A stretch of 64,000 nucleotides of DNA from contig JAHHIF010000024.1 of assembly GCA_019358875.1 (NCBI GenBank), forward strand, positions 1 to 64,000. Direction: 5' to 3'. Source of the stretch: Symplocastrum torsivum CPER-KK1 (GTDB lineage Bacteria > Cyanobacteriota > Cyanobacteriia > Cyanobacteriales > Coleofasciculaceae). The notes under the pieces were generated by a model. That model ran no database searches and was not told where the DNA came from. It worked only from the letters and a program-made list of their open reading frames with translations. Each line of letters opens with the position of its first letter. Within the stretch, counting starts at the first letter, position 1. This document shows positions 55,112 to 62,900 of the stretch, piece by piece. Made by a program: the position numbers and the translations under genes.

Positions 55112-55537
55112 TTATGTGAGATGCACCTCCCAAACCCTAGGCGAACGCTTACCACAGGCAAATCGGCAAAATACCATATCTCGTATCTGCTGCTCTACAA
55201 TCCCTTCGCCAAATTCGGCATGAGGTACTTTGTCACCTGGAGCAAAGACAACCTCTACCACTTCTGCCCCCGCTGTCGAAACTTCTGCCTGAGCCGCACC
55301 TGGAGCTAGAGAGAGCAAATTAAGTTGTTCAGTTTGCGTGATCGTCCTTAACTTCTCCCGCTCTCCTTGTGTCAGCAGGTTACGCCAAACCCAGTTGATA
55401 TCAGTATACTGTCTGGGTCGCGTCGAGCCAGAGATTCGGCTACTGACCGCACAATCGGAGGAAGGTGCCGCCGAATCTCTACCGCTTGTGGTTCCAAGGG
55501 GACTGGGAGAGGTTCGCGTAATCAAATTGGTTTTCAT
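55112..55537 (-). CDS. Unknown protein coupled to primase-like gene
   Basis: Encodes 141 residues. ATG overlaps the primase stop (ATGA), so translation is probably coupled. Low-complexity N-terminus; middle GEREKLRTITQTEQLNLL; C-terminal domain FAPGDKVPHAEFGEGIVEQQ then FCRFACGKRSPRVWEVHL, similar to small beta-barrel tails (as at the end of UvrD-type helicases, DUF3553-like). It may bind DNA or the primase. At copy 1 the equivalent gene is cut after ten codons. Confidence 0.55.
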   Translation of the reverse strand: MKTNLITRTSPSPLGTTSGRDSAAPSSDCAVSSRISGSTRPRQYTDINWVWRNLLTQGEREKLRTITQTEQLNLLSLAPGAAQAEVSTAGAEVVEVVFAPGDKVPHAEFGEGIVEQQIRDMVFCRFACGKRSPRVWEVHLT

Positions 55538-58500
55538 TCAATTACCAACCTCAATCCACGAAAGGGGATATGCATGACCTCAGCGCCAGCAAAGCGAACC
55601 AAGCAGCTTGATACCTTAACCTCTTCAACAACACCTTGATGTCCGTCAAAGCTTGCGAGACTGGAAGGAAGGTCAGTCGCATCAACAATAACCACAGCCC
55701 CGAGGACCCATTCGTCATCACCAACAGCACTAGACACAACCTTAGCCGTTCCCGTTGTGGTTACGGATGAGTCGTCTAATTTGTCTAATGCCGATGATTG
55801 CACCTCGTAGTTACCATCCAAACGCTGATAGATAGGAAGTTCCGATTGTTGGGGGGAAAGCTCCATAACCTCGACTTCCGTAGCTTCCGGCGTATTCTCA
55901 ACAGGGCTGGCAGAGGTGGTCGCTTCCACTGGTGTAAATTTGTCTAAATTAGACAACTCATTAGACAAATTGTCTAACGCTGCATCCTGTTCAGGCTCTA
56001 CGCTCTGGGCGAAATTAGACAAATTAGACAACTCATCTAAAAGTGAATTTTTTTCAAACTCAGTGGTTAAATCCGCCCCAAACCCTATGGTTTCAACATC
56101 CATTACGTTTTTTTGAAAATTGTCTAATTTGTCTAATTTGTCTAATTTCTCCTGAACCACTTGATATAGCGTCGGTTCAGGTTTAGACAAAATGTCTAAT
56201 TGGGTGTCTAATTTGTCTAATTTCACTAACGGTGGGGTATCAGGACTAAAAGCACGGAATAAGAGAGAGCGTCCTACTCCCTTCACCTCACCTTTGCCCA
56301 AAGTCACCAATTCAGAGAACCACAGCCGCACTTTCTCACCCGTTGGGCGCTTTGCCTTGGTAATCGACAGATAAACATCACTGGCTTTTAGCCACCCCTG
56401 AGATTTTGAAGGAATACGCTTGAGACTCATCTCGATGACTTTAGCCAGATGAGGGGCGAGGGCATCTGAATCACTAAATTCGGTGTAAATTGCCTTGACC
56501 TGCATGGCATAGTAATCTGTCAAAGCAATTGCACGTTTGATTGTGTCTGCTTCAATTTCCTGACTGGGAGTCTCGCTATTGGCTAATGAGTTAATGACGT
56601 GAAGGTTGAGGGCTAACCGTCCTACCCGTCCTTCGCTCTTGCCCCAAACCGATTTCATTCCGACTAAAGGGTCGTTAACTCGATTCTGCTCGTAACGGTT
56701 ATAAGCTTGCTGGAAAACTTTAAAGGCTTCAGGGCTTAGGGTATACTCGACAGTCGGCAGCGCTCGGATTTTTCGGTAAAGGTCAACCAATAACCCTGTT
56801 AGGTCAACTCGTCCACCATCGGCGTGTAACCTTCCCGCAACACTAGGTTGATTGACAAAGAGAAACCGCGCCCAGTTGCCATCGTTATCCTCGCAGTTGT
56901 TCAGTAAGGCTTGAAGAACTTGGGGTTGGACACCACCAAGAATTGCCAGCAGAATACTATCCAGTTCCGACTTAATACCATCGGCTCTTAGGGTTGTGTT
57001 GGCTGTGGCATCGTAATAAGAAAGAAGGTCTTGCCTGTCAGAACCCTTACCGTTGGTGTACTTGTTTTGGTTATTAATGATTGCGGGTAACTCGTCGCTA
57101 AGGTAAAGCATTCCTTGTTGCGGTTGACGAGCGGCTTGATACTCTAACCCCTCCCCAGTGGTTTTTGTGAAGTACAAGACAGCTCTTTCCGGCTTAACTG
57201 GGGGGTCTAGCTCCCTCTTCTGTTCTGGCGGGAGTTTCTCCCAATCCTCCAGCGCATAATAGTAAGCCTTTAACTTCTGCTCAAAGAAATGCTTTTCTTC
57301 AGCTTGCAGCACCTTCAACGGCTTTGTTGCGAACGCTTTTAGGACAGGAGATTTCTTCTGGGAAGTCTCGGCAACGATGCCACTATATAATCCCGCTGGT
57401 TGGTCAAAGTCATCCTCCTTGCTTAACCAAATTCGAGTCTGGGGATGATGCAAGGATGACGCTACTGTCAGCAGAGTCGTTAGGTACACTTCCGGCTTGA
57501 GGCTCAACCGAGATGATAGACGTAGTAAGGGTTTAGCCAGGTTGGGGTGCAAGAATTGGTGTAAGTCTAACGAGGCGTTGCTGGCACTCAACAAGGATTC
57601 AAGCTGTTCGCGGGTATTATCCCTGAGTTCAACACGCTCGATATCCTCTGATTTTTGTTGATGGAGCTTGTAGAGTTGGTCTACACGCCAAGGGGTAAAG
57701 TGGCTTATTTCATTAAGTGCTGTCCTTAATTCAGCTCCATCCAAGCCTTGCTTAATAATTTCAGCGATCAGTTTTTTTACTTCAGAGGAGGTTAGCTCCT
57801 GAATACTAGGGGGGAGGACAGCCTTAGTATCATTGCCATTGCCTCCATCTCTACCATCCCCATTGGAGCTACCCAAGTTAGAGGGTCTACTACCGGAGCC
57901 GATTCCACCGCTATAACCACGTCCTGATGCCTTTTCAAAAGGTGTTCGCCATCCATCTTGTTTTGCCATGTGTCCCAGTGTGCCGAGCGAAACTCCCTGG
58001 CTCTTGAATGACTTCCATTTCTTGTCACAGCAACCCGGAGTATATTTGGGCGATTGGCGACTCCAGTTGTCCCACTCAGTTAAAAGGGAATCATCAACTG
58101 AATGAAGTGTCATCCCAACGGCTAGCCAATCATCATAATCATCAGCTCGATAGCTTGATAAAGCATTTAGATAAGATAACGCCCATTCCCGCTCAGTCCA
58201 CTCCGAGTTGGTCTGAGGGCTAGGTCTGTAGGGAATGGGTGTTTCAATTGGTGCAACTTCACAGGCGGGGATTATCGCCCTTAATTCTTCAAAGGTATAG
58301 CGCTTACCACTACTGGTGATTATTTGGCTTCGATTCACTGTGCCATTACCCGTCAGGTGCCAAGCTCCAGCAAGCCTCATCACTCGGTTAGGATTTTTGA
58401 GTGAGCGATCTGCATCGGCAAACTCCAGTAAGTCGGTTTGTAATTTCTTCCACTCGTCTGGGTTAGTCGGGTTCTCTAATACCCAGTAGGAGTGGATGGA

Positions 58501-58890
58501 CTTTCCGCCCGTATCAACCTGAAAAGTCGGTTCTGGTAAGCCTAGTGTCTCCCACAGCAGTAGTTGATTTTCTTTGTCAAGGGTGTCGTGTTCATAGAAG
58601 ATGGCGCGGCAACTGGTTACTTCGTCGGCTTTGTGTCCACCTCCGTTGACAACAAAGTAGACACCACGACCTTCCTTCTGCCAGCGCTCTACTTCCTTGC
58701 CATTGAGCCGATTTGATTTCCTGCCTTTGTCTTCGGGGCTTCTGGCATCATTTTTAGGGAAGAATGCTGTGAGATAGATTTTGTCGCCAGGTCTATAGCC
58801 CAATAATTCGAGTTGCTGATTGGCTTGCTCTTGGTCAAACTCTAGAAAGGATTGCGCTGTGCTTCGATTCTGATTACTTGTACTTGTCAT
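55504..58890 (-). repeat. Duplicated segment, copy 2 (partner 11813-15199)
   Basis: See copy 1. The homology begins sharply at TGGGAGAGGTTCGCG (55504; 11813). Divergence at the 5' end of the gene is visible from 58202 onward. Confidence 0.9.
55534..58890 (-). CDS. Plasmid-type primase-like replication protein, copy 2
   Basis: 1118 residues; domains as in copy 1: primase-type N-terminus (RAIFYEHD, GGKSIHSYW), PriCT-2-like middle, DUF3987 region, LDKLD/LSNL C-terminus. Protein differences from copy 1 are confined to the N-terminal fifth (for example DQEQANQQ, FFPKNDARSPED, WHLTGNGTVN, IPYRPSPQTN) plus Asp/Ala near residue 1106. This copy keeps its coupled downstream ORF, so it looks like the more complete operon. 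Two copies in one genome region imply either two integrated elements or one element rearranged. Confidence 0.75.
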   Translation of the reverse strand: MTSTSNQNRSTAQSFLEFDQEQANQQLELLGYRPGDKIYLTAFFPKNDARSPEDKGRKSNRLNGKEVERWQKEGRGVYFVVNGGGHKADEVTSCRAIFYEHDTLDKENQLLLWETLGLPEPTFQVDTGGKSIHSYWVLENPTNPDEWKKLQTDLLEFADADRSLKNPNRVMRLAGAWHLTGNGTVNRSQIITSSGKRYTFEELRAIIPACEVAPIETPIPYRPSPQTNSEWTEREWALSYLNALSSYRADDYDDWLAVGMTLHSVDDSLLTEWDNWSRQSPKYTPGCCDKKWKSFKSQGVSLGTLGHMAKQDGWRTPFEKASGRGYSGGIGSGSRPSNLGSSNGDGRDGGNGNDTKAVLPPSIQELTSSEVKKLIAEIIKQGLDGAELRTALNEISHFTPWRVDQLYKLHQQKSEDIERVELRDNTREQLESLLSASNASLDLHQFLHPNLAKPLLRLSSRLSLKPEVYLTTLLTVASSLHHPQTRIWLSKEDDFDQPAGLYSGIVAETSQKKSPVLKAFATKPLKVLQAEEKHFFEQKLKAYYYALEDWEKLPPEQKRELDPPVKPERAVLYFTKTTGEGLEYQAARQPQQGMLYLSDELPAIINNQNKYTNGKGSDRQDLLSYYDATANTTLRADGIKSELDSILLAILGGVQPQVLQALLNNCEDNDGNWARFLFVNQPSVAGRLHADGGRVDLTGLLVDLYRKIRALPTVEYTLSPEAFKVFQQAYNRYEQNRVNDPLVGMKSVWGKSEGRVGRLALNLHVINSLANSETPSQEIEADTIKRAIALTDYYAMQVKAIYTEFSDSDALAPHLAKVIEMSLKRIPSKSQGWLKASDVYLSITKAKRPTGEKVRLWFSELVTLGKGEVKGVGRSLLFRAFSPDTPPLVKLDKLDTQLDILSKPEPTLYQVVQEKLDKLDKLDNFQKNVMDVETIGFGADLTTEFEKNSLLDELSNLSNFAQSVEPEQDAALDNLSNELSNLDKFTPVEATTSASPVENTPEATEVEVMELSPQQSELPIYQRLDGNYEVQSSALDKLDDSSVTTTGTAKVVSSAVGDDEWVLGAVVIVDATDLPSSLASFDGHQGVVEEVKVSSCLVRFAGAEVMHIPFRGLRLVIE

Positions 58891-59633
58891 GGGGCTGAAA
58901 CCTTTTGTATAGGTGTGGCTCAGCCAAAGATTTTTCTTCTTTTATCCCTGAGTGGGTTGCAGTCTCGCTATAGAAAAATTACTGTGGGAATGTTGTAATG
59001 GTGTGGTGACTGCTTTAAGTTGTAAGGGTTTTGCAAAACCCTGACTCACTTAAAAATTAGAAGAAATAGCTTAAGCTGTTGCCACATTTTCTTGATTGAT
59101 TCTGAGGTGACTCGAAAATGCATACAAAGCTCCAGCCTTGTGATAAACTAAAAATCACAACGCGAGTTGGCTTTGCTTGGTTCTAGATTTTTGAAAAGAT
59201 TTCCCGTCGTTTCAATCTGAACCAAAACTTCAATTTATAAGATGCTGGTGGAGCTGCTCCTTTCAGCTAAATGCTACATAAAAAACATATTACATGAAAG
59301 ACGCTGATTTTTGTAATAATTAGCGTCTTGCTTCTTTTGCCTTTTGCACCTTACCGCCGCTAGCACTAGAACCAGGGTCGTTACTAATAGCAAAATGCGC
59401 TTCCACCCCTTGTGTACCAGGCGCTCATGGAAGTGAAGACCGAAAGTATTAAATAAAATAACCCTGATTGTCTCACTAGTTAGCCAATCAGTAATTGAGT
59501 TATTCTTCGCTTAACTTTCAAAAAATTGCTGTTGATAATCAAGGGAAATCGTGGTTTTACTGAGTGTTTGAGAGTGGAAATCAGCGTAGTGAATAATGAC
59601 AATTTGATTCAACTAACTTCTGCCTGAGGTGAC
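58891..59633. other. Upstream region of primase-like copy 2
   Basis: No gene is seen. Up to about 59400 it is a diverged copy of 15200-15720. AAGACGCT (about 59300) and AGCGTCTT (about 59331) form an 8-bp inverted repeat. From 59400 on the sequence is AT-rich and featureless up to the transposon end at 59634. Confidence 0.5.
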
Positions 59634-59871
59634 TGTCGAATAACATATTATTTGTCGTCTTAACAAATTGTTGTCGTTGGGCGCTTCTATCACTACCAAA
59701 CCCTAGATATATCTGGATAAAGAAAAGCTGAAGTTAAAACAATTTATCGGTTGCAGAGGAATTCCTACCAAAATGTTACTTAGCCCAAAGCCCCTATCGT
59801 AAAAGATTTGAAAGGTTTTTGGATTAACGACACTAATGTGTTAACAGCGACAAATAATTTGTTATCTGACA
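59634..59871. mobile_element. Pair of inverted Tn7/CAST-like transposon ends (238-bp miniature element or remnant)
   Basis: Left end starts TGTCGAATAACATATTATTT and continues GTCGTCTTAACAAATTGTTG; right end, read on the minus strand from 59871, starts TGTCAGATAACAAATTATTT and continues GTCGCTGTTAACACATTAGT. Both match over about 45 bp and have the repeated (A)CAAATTATTTGTCG-type motif known from TnsB/TniA-family ends of cyanobacterial CAST elements. No transposase lies inside. No 5-bp duplication is seen (GTGAC left, TCTCT right). The right end interrupts the MOSC gene. Confidence 0.65.
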
Positions 59872-60127
59872 TCTCTCCCATCTCGCCTGCATACACAGTA
59901 AACCCCTTGGCACGGAGTTCGTCGTACAGCTCAGAATGGATTAGATGTACTTGACGGAGATTAGGTTGATTCGGATCAACAGCTACCCGCGAACGATGCT
60001 TCACCGTGTCCCCCATGTGTGCGTCCCCCTCAACTCCTAACCCTGTGAGAAGGTTGATACTCAGCTGCTCATGCTTTTTCATCGTATGCAATGCACTTCT
60101 ATGCACCGCTTCGACAACTCCATCCAT
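59780..60127 (-). pseudogene. MOSC-domain protein, truncated by transposon end
   Basis: ATG at 60127 has GGAGG 6 nt upstream. The first 85 residues are a normal MOSC start (GLGVEGDAHMGDTVKHRSRV, then PNLRQVHLIHSELYDELRAK). At GEMGE, where NITT would follow, the sequence runs into the transposon end at 59871 and 31 foreign codons to a stop at 59780. The C-terminal half with the cofactor-binding Cys region is missing. MOSC proteins carry molybdenum- or sulfur-type cofactors. Confidence 0.8.
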
Positions 60128-60189
60128 CAAGTACCTCCATAAGCTTTGCATGATTGCTTGTACGATTTAAGTTGGTCGGAGTCTCACTA

Positions 60190-60855
60190 TTAAGGCAATT
60201 GCCACAGCTGAGGATCAAAATCTGTCAATGAGTCGAGAATTTGGCTGGCTCCTCGGTACAGTTGTTTATCTACACCGGCGTGAGGAACAACAATAACCGA
60301 CATTCCTGCTGCAAGTGCCGCTTCCATCCCGGCGTGTGCATCTTCAAAAACAAGACATTCTTTAGGACTGGCTCCAAGGCGTTGTGCGGCGAGCAAGAAA
60401 ATATCTGGTGCTGGTTTTCCTTGTTTCAGAGTGGGATCGTCTCCCAAGACAATACAATCAAACAGAGCAAACCATTCTTGATAGTGAGTGGTTTTAAGGC
60501 GAAATGGACGACGCGCAGAACTCGTTGCTACAGCTTGCGGAATCTGATGGTAGTGGAGATGTTTAGTTAGACGAATAGCACCTGGAAGTGGTTTGGCTTG
60601 GGGAAGTAGCTGATCCAAAAAGACTTCTCTTTCCTCTAAAAAAGCTTGAGCAGTAATCGGCAGGGCTAGCACCTCAACCAAAATTCGTGCTGAATCTAAA
60701 GCGTTCCTACCAGCAAATTTAGATTGGATAGACGGATCGAAAACTTTCCCATAGCGACTGACAATTTTTTGGATCATCAGTAGATGTAAGGGTTCTGTGT
60801 CAAGGAGCAAGCCGTCAAGGTCATAAATAACGTGAGTGATTTTTTTAAAATTCAT
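60190..60855 (-). CDS. HAD-superfamily hydrolase (beta-phosphoglucomutase/pseudouridine-phosphatase type)
   Basis: 221 residues. HAD motif I YDLDGLLLDTEP (Asp11/Asp13 region), motif II ATSSARRPF (Ser), motif III Lys in KQGKPAPDIF, motif IV VFEDAHAGMEAA. The C1 cap lies between motifs I and II (FAGRNALDSARILVEV). It hydrolyses or transfers phosphate on small molecules. Its ATG overlaps the stop of a GNAT remnant by 4 nt, so it is read with the phosphonate operon. The substrate is not known; a phosphorylated product of phosphonate breakdown is an inference from neighbourhood. Confidence 0.8.
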   Translation of the reverse strand: MNFKKITHVIYDLDGLLLDTEPLHLLMIQKIVSRYGKVFDPSIQSKFAGRNALDSARILVEVLALPITAQAFLEEREVFLDQLLPQAKPLPGAIRLTKHLHYHQIPQAVATSSARRPFRLKTTHYQEWFALFDCIVLGDDPTLKQGKPAPDIFLLAAQRLGASPKECLVFEDAHAGMEAALAAGMSVIVVPHAGVDKQLYRGASQILDSLTDFDPQLWQLP

Positions 60856-61007
60856 TGGTAATCAGGAACATTGCTCATTTCTGTAAAGATTCGCTGCGCT
60901 TGCTCTATGGGTAAGGGTAGCGCTCCATCCATCTCGGAATGCAGATGAATCAGCGTCGGCACATCTTCAAGTCTCGCCACCCGAATCGCTAGATTCGTAA
61001 CACACAA
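60852..61007 (-). pseudogene. N-terminal remnant of GNAT acetyltransferase
   Basis: Reads NLAIRVARLEDVPTLIHLHS, then EMDGALPLPIEQAQRIFTEM and SNVPDYQ before TGA; this is the start of a GNAT fold only (first strand and helices, no acetyl-CoA loop). No ATG; TTG at 61007 or translational read-in from the HD gene, whose end it overlaps. PhnO-type GNATs are often found in phosphonate loci, so deletion of the 3' part joined the fragment to the HAD gene. Confidence 0.6.
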
Positions 61008-61540
61008 GCTGCCATTATCGAAGTAAAGTGAGCCAGGTTGGGAGTCATCTTACCCGGAACTTTAGCTTGGTCATCCCAAATCCTTAACTGCACTGCTTCT
61101 TTAGCGTGAGGCTGATTAATAAAAGCCTCTGCCTCTACGCTTGAAAAAATTCCCCCTTGTAACTCCAAACTTTTTTTAGAAGCAGCTGATAGTGTTGCCC
61201 AATAGTCTTTGCTTACAAAACAGAGATAGCGTTTGGCATCAACATGCAAACGGATTGGTTCAGTGACACTCTCGGCAAAAAGACTACGTAAATATGGAAT
61301 AGCACGATACTCATGTCGGTCGTCAATCCCCTCATCTGCCGCTTGCTCTCCTAGATTGTGGATTAAATGCCCAAAATCGTGGAGTAAGCAAGCGGTAATT
61401 ATCTCATTACTTTCACCTCCTAACTCCGCAAGAGTTGCACATTGTAAAGCGTGTTCTAGCTGGCTGACGGCTTCTCGACCATACATTGCCGTTCCCTTTT
61501 GAGTTAATAGGTTAGTAATTTCTTCAAGGTTTGGTTTCAT
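60989..61540 (-). CDS. phnZ: PhnZ-like HD-domain oxygenase (phosphonate degradation)
   Basis: The ATG at 61540 gives 183 residues (an open frame runs to 61591). Pattern of the phosphonate-degradation HD family: YGREAVSQLEHALQCATLAE, LLHDFGHLIHNLGEQA, DRHEYRAIPYLRSLF, PIRLHVDAKRYLCFV, LELQGGIFSSVEAEAFI, LRIWDDQAKVPG. His and Asp ligands for the two-iron centre are present (HALQC, LLHD, DRHE). PhnZ oxidises 2-amino-1-hydroxyethylphosphonate to glycine and phosphate after PhnY; no phnY is in the window. It lies 78 bp downstream of a phnM-like gene. Confidence 0.8.
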   Translation of the reverse strand: MKPNLEEITNLLTQKGTAMYGREAVSQLEHALQCATLAELGGESNEIITACLLHDFGHLIHNLGEQAADEGIDDRHEYRAIPYLRSLFAESVTEPIRLHVDAKRYLCFVSKDYWATLSAASKKSLELQGGIFSSVEAEAFINQPHAKEAVQLRIWDDQAKVPGKMTPNLAHFTSIMAACVLRI

Positions 61541-61550
61541 AGCGATTATG

Positions 61551-61611
61551 AGGAATAGGTGATAGGTGATAGGTGATAGAGAGAAAACCAATTACCAATT
61601 ACCCATTACCC
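61551..61611. repeat. Short tandem heptamer repeats (STRR type)
   Basis: Runs of TAGGTGA (61554-61577) and of CCAATTA/CCCATTA (61588-61611) lie between the phnM-like and HD genes. Heptanucleotide tandem repeats of this kind are typical of filamentous cyanobacteria. Confidence 0.8.
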
Positions 61612-61618
61612 AAGCTTT

Positions 61619-62803
61619 TCAGGCATAGCGAGCTACTTCTTGTCCAGCTACATAGACGCCAGTAATGGCAGAGGGTAAAGAGTTACCAGGAGTAATTAGG
61701 AGAAAATCGGCATCCCAACCTATAGCAATCCTGCCTTTGCGGAAAGTGTTCTGTGAAGACGTTGGTGAGTCCCCAATTCCCGCAGCCGTAGCAGGTAGGA
61801 GGGAAACTAGCTCCCAAGCTTGTTCAAATGCCATTAAGCCCAACTCCGCAAGCTTGAAGGGGGCATGAAACAGAGAAGGATAATGATAGTCTGAGCAAAG
61901 AGCATCTAAAACGCCCTTCTGGACAGCATCAGCAACACTCATATACCCAACATGAGAGCCACCTCTGACTAGATTAGGGGCACCCATCAATACAGCAGCA
62001 CCAAAATTACGGGACTTGGCTGCCAAATCAATCGTGGCGGGAAACTCCGCGATCGCAATTCCACGCTTTGCACTCAACGCTACTTTTTCCTCTGTATCAT
62101 CATCGTGGGAAGCAATAGGAATTTCATACTTGTGAGCAATTGCAACCAGTTGCTCTACCTGCGGGCTTCCTTGCTCTCTCGCTGATTGCATCCGCTCCAC
62201 TAACGCTCTCATTTCCGTTTCTGACATCGTGAAGCGAAGCCGCAATGATTTGAAATGTCGAACGAGTTTCTTCTCATTGTCCCTTGGTGGCAGATGATCA
62301 TTCAGTGAGAGTAAATCGATTTGCCCTGCTTCTAACCAACCACATAACTCCTCATGTCCTTCAATATTGGCTTGTTCATGCCGGATATGAATGCGACTGT
62401 CGCAGCTGAGAGATTGTTGATTTTTTTCTCCGATAAACTCAATGATTTGTCGAGCCATATCTCGGCTTCTTAACCCGGGTTCGTAGGAGTCAGTAATCGA
62501 ATAAAAGAATGTAGTAATTCCTGCTGCGATTAGGTTGCAGTCATTTTCTGCGATCGCCATTGGTAGAGGAAAGCTAATTCCCGGACGTGGACTGATCATC
62601 CGTTCAAAGGCATCACCGTGTAAATCAATAATGCCCGGTAACATTTGCAATCCACGAGCATCAACTAATGTAGCTCCCTTAGGGCTGGTAAGTGGTTCAA
62701 TACTGACAAACCTACCCTCCTCGATGACTACTGTAGTGTCTTTTAACCAGCCGAGCGATGTCAGCACATCTGCTCCCTGAATAGCCGTTGGTTTCTCTAG
62801 CAT
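61619..62803 (-). CDS. phnM: PhnM-family ribophosphonate triphosphate hydrolase
   Basis: 394 residues. Amidohydrolase-fold metal motif GIIDLHGDAFERM (where PhnM has HTDNLE), then SPRPG, IAAGITTFFYSITDSYEPG, DSRIHIRHEQA, LLSLNDHLPPRDNEK, PIASHDDDTEEK and LDALCSDYHYPS; C-terminal PGNSLPSAITGVYVAGQEV. PhnM removes pyrophosphate from alpha-D-ribose 1-methylphosphonate 5-triphosphate in the C-P lyase pathway. It follows a second PhnM-like gene by 97 bp; the two differ in motif and may differ in substrate. Its HGDAF in place of HTDN is a family variant. Confidence 0.8.
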   Translation of the reverse strand: MLEKPTAIQGADVLTSLGWLKDTTVVIEEGRFVSIEPLTSPKGATLVDARGLQMLPGIIDLHGDAFERMISPRPGISFPLPMAIAENDCNLIAAGITTFFYSITDSYEPGLRSRDMARQIIEFIGEKNQQSLSCDSRIHIRHEQANIEGHEELCGWLEAGQIDLLSLNDHLPPRDNEKKLVRHFKSLRLRFTMSETEMRALVERMQSAREQGSPQVEQLVAIAHKYEIPIASHDDDTEEKVALSAKRGIAIAEFPATIDLAAKSRNFGAAVLMGAPNLVRGGSHVGYMSVADAVQKGVLDALCSDYHYPSLFHAPFKLAELGLMAFEQAWELVSLLPATAAGIGDSPTSSQNTFRKGRIAIGWDADFLLITPGNSLPSAITGVYVAGQEVARYA

Positions 62804-62900
62804 TTAAGCAGTTTTCCCTTGTTAGTTGTCAGTTGTTAGATAACTATCACTGGCTTTTTAAAAGAAGATAAAAATTATTAACCCAGTTCTCAATCCTCTA

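Noticed and set aside
59634..59871. Complete transposon with target duplication
   Set aside because: No transposase inside and the five flanking bases differ, so only ends or a remnant are supported.
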